This document shows positions 1-8,852 of a stretch of 64,000 nt of DNA, in pieces. The position numbers were made by a program, and so were the translations under genes. Origin of the DNA: Geothrix limicola. Its GTDB lineage: Bacteria > Acidobacteriota > Holophagae > Holophagales > Holophagaceae. Location: contig NZ_BSDE01000006.1 of NCBI RefSeq assembly GCF_030268085.1, forward strand, positions 124,491-188,490, given 5' to 3'. The notes below the pieces were generated by a model. It was not told where the DNA came from. It saw only the letters and a program-made list of their open reading frames with translations, and ran no database searches. The first letter of the stretch is position 1. Every line of letters begins with the position of its first letter.

Positions 1-45
1 GTCTTTTTCTCCGTGCCATCTCGGTGCTCTCCGTGTCTCCGTGGT
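1..45. repeat. Dispersed CACGGAG-type repeat, copy A (cut by the window edge)
   Basis: Read on the minus strand this is a run of units of about nine bases of the form ACCACGGAG, ACACGGAG, AGCACCGAG, GCACGGAG, ending in AAAAAGAC. It lies just past the stop of the HyfC-like gene. It is built like the two elements at 20430-20511 and 22799-22898, with CACGGAG in place of CGCGGAG. Only one arm is inside the window, so the full hairpin form cannot be checked. Confidence 0.6.
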
Positions 46-61
46 GAATTCGTCGGGGTGC

Positions 62-1012
62 CTAGACCAGCAGCAGGAGGAAGGCGAAGGCCGAGGCCAG
101 CACCCCCGCCAGCAGGAACTGCGGCACCTTGGTCATGCGGAAGCGCGCCGTCATGCTTTCCACCAGGCCCACGGCGAGGGCCAGGCCGCCGAGCCCCGCG
201 AGGAACATCAGCCAGTTCATCCAACCGTGGGCGAGGCGCGGCAGCAGCAGGTCCACCAGCAGCGCGCCGAGCACCACCAGCTTGAGGCTGGCGCCGTAGA
301 GCACGAGGGCGAAGGGGCGACCCGAATGATCCAGCACCATCACCTCGTGGATCATGGTGAGTTCCAGGTGGGTGTTGGGATCATCCACCGGGATGCGGGC
401 GTTCTCGGCGAGGTAGACGATGGACCAGCCCGCGAGGATGAGGATCAGCGGCCCCGAGAGGTGCGCGGCGGTGCCCATGCCCTGCGCCTGCGGCGTCAGG
501 CCGTGGCCGACCAACATGGGCGCCAGTGAAAGGCTGCCCGTGGCCTTGGCCAGGGCCGCGAAGCCGAAGAAGAGGGCGGGTTCAGCCAGGGCGCTGAAGG
601 TGACCTCCCGCGCCGCTCCCATACCTTCGAAGGCCGAGCCCGTGTCCAGCGCCGAAAGCACCGTGAGGAAGCGCGCCAGGCCCAACAGGTAGGCGAAGAG
701 GATCACATCCCCCTCGAAAGAGATCGGTGCCGGCGTGTGGCCGAAGGGCACCATCAGCGAGGCCACGAGCACCGCCGCCACGGTGCCCACGGGGCCCGCC
801 AGGAAGATCCAGGTAGTCGTGCGGCTGAAGACGGCCTCCTTCCGCGAGAGCTTGGCCAGATCGTAGTAGAGCTGCAGCACCGGCGGCCCCGTGCGGCCCG
901 CCATGCGGGCCTTCACCTTGGCGATGAGGCCCGGGATCAGCGGCGGCAGCAGCAGCACCGCGAGGGCGTGCAGCAGCAGGTTCAGGGCCGTGGACAGCAG
1001 GGGCTGGGACAT
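62..1012 (-). CDS. HyfC/NuoH-like membrane subunit of a hydrogenase-4/complex-I-like enzyme
   Basis: A 316-residue, very hydrophobic protein of the respiratory complex I subunit 1 family (NuoH, HycD, HyfC, EchB), which forms part of the membrane arm next to the quinone or hydrogenase module. Family motifs are present: GRTGPPVLQLYYD near residue 40, REVTFSALAEPA near 136, and AENARIPVDDPNTHLE near 203, including the acidic loop. Length matches HyfC. The ATG at 1012 overlaps the stop of the upstream NuoL-like gene (TGATG), so translation is probably coupled; an in-frame TTG three bases upstream is less likely. It is the last gene of the unit before repeat A. The catalytic subunits are not in the window, so hydrogenase versus other complex is open. 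Confidence 0.85.
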   Translation of the reverse strand: MSQPLLSTALNLLLHALAVLLLPPLIPGLIAKVKARMAGRTGPPVLQLYYDLAKLSRKEAVFSRTTTWIFLAGPVGTVAAVLVASLMVPFGHTPAPISFEGDVILFAYLLGLARFLTVLSALDTGSAFEGMGAAREVTFSALAEPALFFGFAALAKATGSLSLAPMLVGHGLTPQAQGMGTAAHLSGPLILILAGWSIVYLAENARIPVDDPNTHLELTMIHEVMVLDHSGRPFALVLYGASLKLVVLGALLVDLLLPRLAHGWMNWLMFLAGLGGLALAVGLVESMTARFRMTKVPQFLLAGVLASAFAFLLLLV

Positions 1013-2973
1013 CAAACCACCATCCAGATCAGGAGGAAGAGGAGCGTGAGCAGGACGTAGAGCAGGTACGAGGCCATCTGGCCGGTCTGGAAGAGGTGCA
1101 GGAGGGCGAGGCCCTTCGCGCCCAGCCGGAAGGCCGGATCCAGGGCCCGGTCCAGCACCGGATCGGGCACGTGGCTTTCGAAGCGGGTCCCCTTCGGGAA
1201 GAGGCCGCGCACCCGGGCCCTGTGGGTCACGGGCAGCAGCACGAAGCGCGCGCCTGTCACCAGGCTATCCGCCAGGGAGGAGGCCGTGTACTGGGCCCGG
1301 GGCGCGGTCTCGCCGTACCCGCAATCCCAGGTCGGCAAGTTTGCCGCCGCACCCTGCTGCCCTTTGAGCCAGCGCCCCAACGCCAGCGCCAGGGCCAGCA
1401 GCGCGAGGGCAAGACCCGTCAGGATGGGCAGCTTCGCCATGGCCGCGAGGGGCGGCATTCCCTCGCCAAGCCCCGCCACCACGCGATCCAGGAGGGGTGC
1501 CATAGCCACCGGGAAGACGCCGATGAAGACGCAGGTCGCCGCCAGCACGCCCATGGGCAGCAGCATGGCCCGCGGGGATTCGTGGGCCCGCTGCGCCGCC
1601 TCGGATCGCGCCGTGCCCAGGAAGGCCGCGCCGTGGGCCTTGGCGAAGCAGGCCAAGGCCAGGGCGCCGATGAGGGCCAGCGACGCGAGCACGCCCACGG
1701 ACCAGGGCCAGCGGGACAGCGCCATGGCACGGAAGGCGCCCAGGTAGATGAACCATTCGCTCACGAAGCCATTGAGGGGCGGCAGCCCGCAGATGGCCCA
1801 GGAGCCCGTCAGGAAGGCCGCCGACGTCCAGGGCATGGCCTTTCCCAGGCCGCCCATCTGCTCGAGGTTCCGCGTGCCCGTCGCGTGCACCACCGAGCCC
1901 GCCGCGAGGAAGAGCAGGCCCTTGAACAGGCCGTGGTTCAGCACGTGCAGGAGGGCTCCGGCGAAGCCCAGGGCCGCCACGACGGGATGCCCCGTGCTCT
2001 TGCCCACGAGGCCGAGCCCCAGGCCCAGCAGGATGATCCCGATGTTCTCGATGGAGTGGTAGGCGAGCAGCCGTTTCAGATCGTGCTGTCCCAGGGCGAA
2101 GGCCACGCCGAGAATGCCCGAGAGGGCGCCGAGGACCAGCAGTGTGACGCCCCACCAGAGGGGCGGATCGGGCACCCAGGCCACGAGGCGCACGAGGCCC
2201 AGGATGCCCATCTTGATGAGCACCCCCGACATCAGGGAGGACACGTGGCTGGGCGCCGCGGCGTGGGCCAGGGGCAGCCAGATGTGCAGGGGCATGGCCC
2301 CGGCCTTGAATCCGAAGCCGAGGAGGAAGAGCAGGAATACCGTGGTGCCCGCGGGACTGGCCGCAAAGCCCCGGGGCAGCGGCCCCAGGTTCCAGTGGCC
2401 CATGGCCCCCGCCAGCAGCGCGAAGGCGCCCAGCAGGATGAGCGTGCCGCTATGGGTGGACACGAGGTAGATCCAGGCGGCGCGGCGCGTCTCCAGCAGA
2501 CGGTCCTCGGTGATCACGAGGAAGAAGGCCGCGACCGCCATGCCCTCCCAGGCCATGAGGAAGACCCAGGCGTGGGCCGCCGAAACCAGCAGCGCGAGGC
2601 AGGCCACCAGCAGCCCGAACACGAAGCGCACTCGGCCGGGGTGGCCGTGGGGATCCTCCCAGTAGCGCGTGCCGTACCAGGCGCCGCAGGCCGAAAGCAG
2701 TAGCACGGGGATGAGGAACCAGGCCGCGATGGGATCCAGGCCCAGCAGGCCCGGCGAACCCAGCGGCAGGCTGGGCAGGCTCAGGGTGGCGACAGACGTA
2801 CCGGGAAACCCTGACGCTGCCGCGCCTAGCAGCACGCGCAGCGCCGCACCGATGCCGAGCAGGGCCGCGGCCGTCAGGGCCCCCGCCGCCACTTCGCCAC
2901 CCCGCCGCTTCAGGAACAGACCCGGCACCCCCGACAGGGCCGCCAGCAGGATCGCGGCGAGGTAGAGGCTCAT
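1012..2973 (-). CDS. NuoL/HyfB-like proton-translocating subunit (second of a tandem pair)
   Basis: A 653-residue polytopic membrane protein of the proton-conducting transporter family (NuoL/M/N, MrpA/D, HyfB). The core shows the usual motifs: FLMAWEGMAVAAFF, the GFGFKAGAMPLHIWLP segment with its conserved Lys, SSLMSGVLIKMG, and LLAYHSIENIG. The C-terminus carries TWDCGY near residue 549 followed by a tail and a last membrane helix. The start at 2973 is chosen because it makes the ATGA overlap with the upstream gene; the frame stays open to 3339, but that stretch lies inside the neighbour and reads as low-complexity shadow. It is a clear paralogue of the gene upstream, with the same C-terminal architecture. 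Confidence 0.87.
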   Translation of the reverse strand: MSLYLAAILLAALSGVPGLFLKRRGGEVAAGALTAAALLGIGAALRVLLGAAASGFPGTSVATLSLPSLPLGSPGLLGLDPIAAWFLIPVLLLSACGAWYGTRYWEDPHGHPGRVRFVFGLLVACLALLVSAAHAWVFLMAWEGMAVAAFFLVITEDRLLETRRAAWIYLVSTHSGTLILLGAFALLAGAMGHWNLGPLPRGFAASPAGTTVFLLFLLGFGFKAGAMPLHIWLPLAHAAAPSHVSSLMSGVLIKMGILGLVRLVAWVPDPPLWWGVTLLVLGALSGILGVAFALGQHDLKRLLAYHSIENIGIILLGLGLGLVGKSTGHPVVAALGFAGALLHVLNHGLFKGLLFLAAGSVVHATGTRNLEQMGGLGKAMPWTSAAFLTGSWAICGLPPLNGFVSEWFIYLGAFRAMALSRWPWSVGVLASLALIGALALACFAKAHGAAFLGTARSEAAQRAHESPRAMLLPMGVLAATCVFIGVFPVAMAPLLDRVVAGLGEGMPPLAAMAKLPILTGLALALLALALALGRWLKGQQGAAANLPTWDCGYGETAPRAQYTASSLADSLVTGARFVLLPVTHRARVRGLFPKGTRFESHVPDPVLDRALDPAFRLGAKGLALLHLFQTGQMASYLLYVLLTLLFLLIWMVV

Positions 2974-4958
2974 GCGAGGAACCTCCCCCGCACCAGCAGC
3001 CAGAGGAAGACCGCCAGCAGAGCGAGCAGCAGGTAGAGGATGTAGAGCGCGAGGAAGCCCGGCTGCAGGCGACGGAAGCGCAGCAGCCGCGCGGCGAGGC
3101 GCCCGAACCAGGGCACCACCATCCCATCGCCCACCGCGTCCACCACCTTCAAGCGAAAGGTCTGGGGGCCCGGGAAGAGGCGGCGAATCGTGCGCACCCG
3201 CCGGGTGACGCCCGGCAGCGCCAGGGCCCAGCCGTCGGCGAAGGAACTGCCCGTGTACTGCATGCGGGCCGTGGGCGCCGCATAGCCGCAATCCCAGGTG
3301 GGCGGAGCTTTGGCGCGTACCTTCCGCCCGCCCAGCCAAGCCAGGCCCAGGCCGCCGAGGGCCAGCAGCAGGCCCTCCAGCACCAGCAGCAGGCGCAGGT
3401 CGCGGCCCAGGATCGAGGCCAGCGGCGCTGCCAGGGATCCGGCCGAGAGGCCTCCCGGGCTCGGTGCCAGCAGACCGATGATGCAGTCGAGCACCGGCAG
3501 CAGGGGCAGGATCAGCAGGCCCATGGCGAGCGTGAGCCCCGCCAGCAGGGCCATGGGCCCGAGCATGAGGGCCGAAGGGTCATGGGTGTGATCGACGGCG
3601 GAAGAGCGTGGCGATCCCAGGAACACGGTGCCGTAGAAGCGCGCGAAGGCTACCGCCGCCAGGCCGCCGGTGAGGACGAGGGCCAGCAGGGCCAGACCCG
3701 CGGACCAGGGGTAGCCACCCTTCAGCGAGGCGAAGAGGCCGCGGTAGAGGAACCATTCGCTGAGAAAGCCATTGAAGGGGGGCAGCGCGCTGACGGCCAG
3801 CACCGCCGGAAACAGGAGCAGGGCCGTGCGCGGCATGCGGGCCGCGAGGCCGCCCAGGGCCTCCATGTCGCGGGTGCCCGTCGCGTGCAGCAGGGAGCCC
3901 GATCCGAAGAACAGGAGGCTCTTGAAGATCGCGTGATTCCACACGTGGAAGATGGCCCCGCCGAATCCCAGCGCCGCGAGGATCGGCGATTCGGTGGCCC
4001 GGCCTGTCCAGCCCAGGCCGATGCCCATGGCGATGATGCCCAGGTTCTCGATGCTGGAATAAGCGAGCAGCCGCTTGTAGTCTCGCTGGGCCAGGGCATT
4101 CCAGACGCCGTAGACGGCACTGAGCCCCCCCAGGGCCAGCAGGGCGCCGCCCAGCCAGGCGGGCACGGTGGGCAGCAGGCTGGATACGCGAAGCACGCCG
4201 TAGACGCCGGTCTTGAGCATCACCGAAGACAGGATGGCCGAGACGTGGCTGGGGGAGCTGGCATGGGCCGCGGGCAACCAGAAATGGAGGGGCAGCAGGC
4301 CCGCCTTGAATCCGAACCCGAGCACGGCCAGGAGGAGGATCCACCCGTCCAGATCCTCCGCCGCGCCTGAAATCGGAAGCCAGGGAAAACCGCCCATGCG
4401 GTGGGCCAGCAGGATGATCGAGGCCGTGATGATCAGGGTTCCCGTGTGAGTGCAGACGAGGTAGATCCAGCTGGCGTGGCGAACTTCCGGGTGGTGGTGC
4501 TCCGTGGCCACGAGGAAGAAGGCCGAAACGGCCATGGCCTCCCAGGCCATGAGGAAGACGAGCCCGTTCCGCAGGAGGAAGAGCAGGGTGATGGCCGTGA
4601 CCAGCAGTCCGAAATAGAAGCGGAGGGAACGGCCGAATCCCTTGGCCAGGTTGGCGGGCCAGTACTCGAGCCCGAAGACGATGCCGAGCCCCGCCACCAG
4701 GTGCAGGGGCAGGAGGAAGGCCGCGGAGAGCGCGTCCACCTCCAGGCGCACGGGCCCCAACCACAGGCGCAGGTCCACGTGCGAGGCGTGTCCGCTCAGC
4801 AGCGCATGGAGGGCCGCAACGAAGGCCAGCAGCGAACCCAGTGCCCCCACCACCGTACTCAGGCGCCCTTCCTTCACCGGCGGCACGAAGGGCAGGACGG
4901 CCGCAACCATCCAGCACCCGGCCGCCAAGAGGATCAGGGTGATGTCAGGCATCTGCAT
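2970..4958 (-). CDS. NuoL/HyfB-like proton-translocating subunit (first of a tandem pair)
   Basis: A 662-residue membrane protein of the NuoL/HyfB family, first gene of a three-gene unit with the paralogue and the HyfC-like gene. Visible motifs are FLMAWEAMAVSAFF, GFGFKAGLLPLHFWLPAAHASSPS, SSVMLKTGVYG, LLAYSSIENLG, and C-terminal TWDCGY near residue 555. Two in-frame ATGs (4958 and 4952) sit 4 and 10 bases from a GGAG, so the exact start is uncertain by two residues. It ends in ATGA overlap with the next gene. Proton or sodium pumping is known for the family; which electron-transfer module it couples to cannot be seen here. Confidence 0.87.
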   Translation of the reverse strand: MQMPDITLILLAAGCWMVAAVLPFVPPVKEGRLSTVVGALGSLLAFVAALHALLSGHASHVDLRLWLGPVRLEVDALSAAFLLPLHLVAGLGIVFGLEYWPANLAKGFGRSLRFYFGLLVTAITLLFLLRNGLVFLMAWEAMAVSAFFLVATEHHHPEVRHASWIYLVCTHTGTLIITASIILLAHRMGGFPWLPISGAAEDLDGWILLLAVLGFGFKAGLLPLHFWLPAAHASSPSHVSAILSSVMLKTGVYGVLRVSSLLPTVPAWLGGALLALGGLSAVYGVWNALAQRDYKRLLAYSSIENLGIIAMGIGLGWTGRATESPILAALGFGGAIFHVWNHAIFKSLLFFGSGSLLHATGTRDMEALGGLAARMPRTALLLFPAVLAVSALPPFNGFLSEWFLYRGLFASLKGGYPWSAGLALLALVLTGGLAAVAFARFYGTVFLGSPRSSAVDHTHDPSALMLGPMALLAGLTLAMGLLILPLLPVLDCIIGLLAPSPGGLSAGSLAAPLASILGRDLRLLLVLEGLLLALGGLGLAWLGGRKVRAKAPPTWDCGYAAPTARMQYTGSSFADGWALALPGVTRRVRTIRRLFPGPQTFRLKVVDAVGDGMVVPWFGRLAARLLRFRRLQPGFLALYILYLLLALLAVFLWLLVRGRFLA

Positions 4959-5079
4959 CCGGCTCCGACTTCAGGAGACCGCCCCGAACCCCAGGAAATC
5001 CACGGATCCCCGGGTCACGGGGAATGCAGCACGCATACTCGGGGAAGCCTCAGGGCCATCATACGCCCACGGCTGAGGC

Positions 5080-7566
5080 CTAGAACAGTTTCAGCAGGGC
5101 GATGTACCCGTTCACGGTTTTCACACCGGCGATATCGCTTTGAATGCCTGCACCGAGATCCACGCGCACGGTGGTGAACCACCAGAAGCCGGGCAGGTCC
5201 CCGGTGAGGCCCACGCCGCTCATGCCATAGGTCTTGCCGTCATCCAGGCTGCGGGCCCGAGCGTGCTCCAGGCTGACCGTGAGCCGCAGACTGGGCCCGG
5301 TGGGGATGGCCAGGCCGGTCTTGGCGTAGGTCACCCGGTCCGCGGCGATGGCGTTGGAACGGATGCCCGCGATGTGGACGGAGCCCGAACCGCCTACATC
5401 CAGCGAATTGAAGCGGTCGAAGGCGCGACCGCCGGCCCAGCCTGCTTCGCCATGGAACCACAGGCCCGGCCTTACCTCCCGATCGAGGCCCAGGCTGCCG
5501 CCGTAGCGCGTGAAGGCGCCGTTCTCGGGCACCATCTGCGGATTCGCCGGCGTGCCGTACGTGCCCTCGGGGCGCTGGCCCCAGCCCTCGTAGCCGCGGA
5601 TCTGGAAGCCCCGGAACAGCCAGGAGGCCTGCAGGGTACCGATCCGTGTGAGGCCCGAGGGCGGCAGGGCGAAGTCCGGCGTGCGGTACTGGGCGTCGCC
5701 CAGGCTGTAGGCGTCGTAGACGAAATCGCCCCGCCCTTCGAGGCGGAAGCCCAGGCCCAAATCATGACCCAGGCCGACACCGGCCATGCCGAAGCGCCGG
5801 CCCACGCCATCGCGATCGGACAGCTTGCCGTTGACCACCGGGCGCTCGGTCCCCTTGATCAGCAGGGCCGTCGCGTTGGCGTTGACGTCGAAGCCGCCCA
5901 GGCCGCGGGGGATGGCGAGGCTCGCGGTGTTGTAGACCACCGCCGTCAGCGCGCTCACCTGCACGCCCTTGCCGAAGGCGTTGTAGTCGAAGTAGGCCAG
6001 GCCCGCCAGCGGCATCACGGAAGGCGAGTTGCCCGGATCCACCAGCACCACGGCGCCGAGGGCGCGGCCATTGCTCTTGGCGTGCTCCTCGATGCGGCGG
6101 CTGCCGTCCGCCTGGCGCGTGAAGTAGCGTGCGCCTTCGGGTGTCACCTTGAGCATGGTCGAGGTCGAAGTCCGCGCCGCGTCGCGCTCCGCCACGAAGC
6201 GCTCCCCGTTCAGGTTGAAATCCCGGTAGGTGAAGCGGCGCTGCACCTGCACGACGCCGCCGGTGCTCACCCAGCGTTCGAAACTCCGCACGGCGACGGG
6301 CCGCCACACACCCGGGGCCACCTCGCCGTAGGTGAGGATCTCGCGTTCGCTCTTGACGGTGCCCGGCAGGTCCGCGCGTTCGCGGCGCTCCACGAGGATG
6401 CGCCCGGTGGCTTCCTCCACCTCCAGCTCCCCGGTGTAGGCCAGGGGATCGGGGCTCACGGGCTCGAACTTCAGCACCCGCTTGCCAGGCCCCGCGGGGC
6501 CGCCGTCGCGGTAGCGGTAGCGCTCGGCGAGGCTGAGAGCCACGGGCAGAGAAACAGACTGGCGGCTTTCGATGAGGGGCAGCTGCACCTCGCCGGTGAG
6601 GTTGGCCTTCACGCCGTTGAAGCGCACCTCCTTCTGCAGCAGTTCGGGCCAGTCCCCGGCCTGCTCGAAGTAGCCGAAGGTGAAGCCGATGTCGCCGCCC
6701 CCGCCCTGCTCGCCCTGCACGTGCAGATCCAGATCTGCCTTGGCCTGGAGGGTGCGCACCCCGGCCCGCGCTCGGAGCTGGGCCGCGCGGACCTGCGCCA
6801 GCAGCGCGCCCACATCGTAGGCGTCGGCCGCCGTGACCGCGACCTCGTGACGCTCCTTGGGCAGCGGGGTGACGGTCCAAGCCCCGTCGACGAAGGTCCA
6901 GCGCCGGGCCTGGCCCGCGCGGCTGCGCAGGGTGAGGTCGCCCTCGCCGCCTTCCACGTCACTGAAGCCCGACGGGATGAGGGCCGCGAGCCGGGCCGCG
7001 GGGCCGCCTTCGGGCACCACCAGGCGGCCGCCGTCGCCCATCAGCGTGGCAACCATGGCGCCGGGATCCTTCGGCAGCCACAGGGTCCAGATCCGGCCGG
7101 GGAAGGTCTCCTGGGCGCGGGCCAACAGGGCGCGCCATCCCGTGGGGTCCGGGTTCAGATCCGCGGGCACCAGGGCCCCGCCATCCACCGCGCCCCAGGC
7201 CGTCTCATCCAGGATGGGCGCGGCCTTGGCATCGAAGGCCACGTAGAGGCGTTGGGCCGGCGCCTGGGCCTTCAGGGCCTGAGAGGCCGCCAGCAACAGC
7301 GAGGTGCGCGCCTCGCCCAGGGGCAGACGGAGCCGCACGGCCGGAGCCGCTTTCAAGGGGGCCACCAGGGGCGCCCAGTGCCGGCGGGCCGCTTCCACCT
7401 GGGCGGCGTCGCGGTTGTCCCGGGGCAGCAGGGCGCTCAGATCCGCCTCCCGCAGATCCAGGTCCACCGGCAGGGCCTCGCCGACCCGCAGGGGCGCCTG
7501 GGCGGCCAGGGACGACGTGAGCGTCAAGGTGAGGGCGGGAATGAACAAAGGGATGGTACGCAGCAC
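5080..7566 (-). CDS. Predicted outer-membrane beta-barrel protein, function unknown
   Basis: An 828-residue protein with an N-terminal signal peptide ending near SSLAAQA. The start is a GTG preceded by GGAGG at a four-base spacing. The N-terminal half is soluble and carries no motif I recognise. The C-terminal half is made of alternating amphipathic, aromatic-rich strands (for example FRLEGRGDFVYDAYS), and the protein ends in LLKLF, the terminal Phe expected for BamA-dependent insertion. It is a single gene divergent from the GspF-like gene, with 79 bases between the two starts. A role in export or surface attachment would be a guess. Confidence 0.7.
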   Translation of the reverse strand: MLRTIPLFIPALTLTLTSSLAAQAPLRVGEALPVDLDLREADLSALLPRDNRDAAQVEAARRHWAPLVAPLKAAPAVRLRLPLGEARTSLLLAASQALKAQAPAQRLYVAFDAKAAPILDETAWGAVDGGALVPADLNPDPTGWRALLARAQETFPGRIWTLWLPKDPGAMVATLMGDGGRLVVPEGGPAARLAALIPSGFSDVEGGEGDLTLRSRAGQARRWTFVDGAWTVTPLPKERHEVAVTAADAYDVGALLAQVRAAQLRARAGVRTLQAKADLDLHVQGEQGGGGDIGFTFGYFEQAGDWPELLQKEVRFNGVKANLTGEVQLPLIESRQSVSLPVALSLAERYRYRDGGPAGPGKRVLKFEPVSPDPLAYTGELEVEEATGRILVERRERADLPGTVKSEREILTYGEVAPGVWRPVAVRSFERWVSTGGVVQVQRRFTYRDFNLNGERFVAERDAARTSTSTMLKVTPEGARYFTRQADGSRRIEEHAKSNGRALGAVVLVDPGNSPSVMPLAGLAYFDYNAFGKGVQVSALTAVVYNTASLAIPRGLGGFDVNANATALLIKGTERPVVNGKLSDRDGVGRRFGMAGVGLGHDLGLGFRLEGRGDFVYDAYSLGDAQYRTPDFALPPSGLTRIGTLQASWLFRGFQIRGYEGWGQRPEGTYGTPANPQMVPENGAFTRYGGSLGLDREVRPGLWFHGEAGWAGGRAFDRFNSLDVGGSGSVHIAGIRSNAIAADRVTYAKTGLAIPTGPSLRLTVSLEHARARSLDDGKTYGMSGVGLTGDLPGFWWFTTVRVDLGAGIQSDIAGVKTVNGYIALLKLF

Positions 7567-7645
7567 GAAGCCTCCAGACAGACCGGCTACTGCTGCGACG
7601 GTAGCGGGGTTTATCCGGGTATCCTCAAAGTTACTTCAGGTGCCC

Positions 7646-8833
7646 ATGCGATTCACGGTACGACTGACCCATGCCAACGGCGAAGTGCTGGTGCGCGAGT
7701 TCGAGGCGGACAGCGAGGCCACCCTCCGCGCACGCATCCTCGCCGAGGGGGGCTTTCCCCTCGACATCAAGCGCACGGACACCGCCTTCCGCAGCCGGAA
7801 TCAGATCAAGACCGAATCCCTCGTCCTCTTCAACCAGGAGCTGCTGGCCCTCCTGAAGGCCGGCATTCCCCTGCTCCAGTCCCTGGAACTGCTGGTGGGC
7901 CACGGCAAGGATCCCCAGCTGCGCCGCAGCCTCACCCAGGTGGTGGAACTCGTGCGCGAAGGCATGTCCTTTTCCGACGCCATGGAGCAGGCCGGCACCT
8001 TCCCTCCCATCTACCGCAGCAACGTCGTGGCGGGCGAGCGCAGCGGCACCCTCCCCGAGGTGCTGTCCCGCTGGCTGGCCTTCCAGAAGTTCGCGCAGAC
8101 GAGCCGCCGCCGCATCATCGAAGCCCTGTTCTATCCGGCCTTCCTCGTGGTCGTGCTCATCGTCGCGCTGGGCGTCATCTTCAACATCGTGCTGCCCCGC
8201 TTCGCGGAGTTCTACGCGGGCGGCGACGTCGAGATGCCCCTCATCACCAAGGTGCTGCTGGGTGCCGGGCAGGTGATCAGTTCCACCCTCTGGCTGCAGG
8301 GACTCGTCCTCGTCGGTCTGGCCGTCCTCATCCGCTGGATGGCCTCGTCCGAGGCGGGACGTCGCATGGCGGAACGCCTGCTGCTGATGCTGCCCAAGAT
8401 CGGCGTGCTCTACCGCATGTACCACTCCAGCGTGTTCTCGCGCACCCTGGGCGTGCTGCTGTCGGGCGGCCTGCCCGTCGTGCAGGCCCTGGAAGTGGTG
8501 CAGCGCACGAGCCCCAGCGAACGCATGAAAGCCGGCCTGCTCACCATCACCGAAAAGGTTCGGGCCGGCAGCAGCCTGCACCTGGCCCTCGAACAGGCCA
8601 AGGTCCTCGACCCCCTCGCCATCGAAATGGTCCGCGTGGGCGAGCAGAGCAGCGCCCTCCCCGAGATGCTCGATCACGTGGCCGACTTCTTCGATCAGGA
8701 AGTGGAAAAGGCCACCACCGCCGTCACGAGCCTCATCGGCCCCGTGCTCATACTCTTCATGGGCGTCGTCGTCCTCGGCCTCCTGCTCGCCATCTACGTG
8801 CCGCTGTTCAACGCGAGCAACGTGGTGAGGTAG
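7646..8833 (+). CDS. GspF/PilC-family inner-membrane protein (type II secretion or type IV pilus)
   Basis: A 395-residue protein with two tandem GspF domains separated by membrane helices, the layout of the inner-membrane platform protein of type II secretion and type IV pilus machines. Recognisable segments are LLALLKAGIPLLQSLELL in the first domain, FSRTLGVLLSGGLPVVQALEVV in the second, and the last helix LGLLLAIYVPLF. The ATG at 7646 is the family-consistent start after CAGG; the open frame to 7304 overlaps the divergent gene and is not protein-like. No GspE/PilB ATPase or pilin gene is beside it, so it is an orphan here and its partner machine is unknown. Confidence 0.85.
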   Translation: MRFTVRLTHANGEVLVREFEADSEATLRARILAEGGFPLDIKRTDTAFRSRNQIKTESLVLFNQELLALLKAGIPLLQSLELLVGHGKDPQLRRSLTQVVELVREGMSFSDAMEQAGTFPPIYRSNVVAGERSGTLPEVLSRWLAFQKFAQTSRRRIIEALFYPAFLVVVLIVALGVIFNIVLPRFAEFYAGGDVEMPLITKVLLGAGQVISSTLWLQGLVLVGLAVLIRWMASSEAGRRMAERLLLMLPKIGVLYRMYHSSVFSRTLGVLLSGGLPVVQALEVVQRTSPSERMKAGLLTITEKVRAGSSLHLALEQAKVLDPLAIEMVRVGEQSSALPEMLDHVADFFDQEVEKATTAVTSLIGPVLILFMGVVVLGLLLAIYVPLFNASNVVR

Positions 8834-8852
8834 GGCCTTCGCGGGTATCTAT

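Noticed and set aside
7304-7645. N-terminal extension of the GspF-like gene
   Set aside because: The extra 114 codons overlap the divergent barrel gene and are not protein-like. The ATG at 7646 matches the family start.
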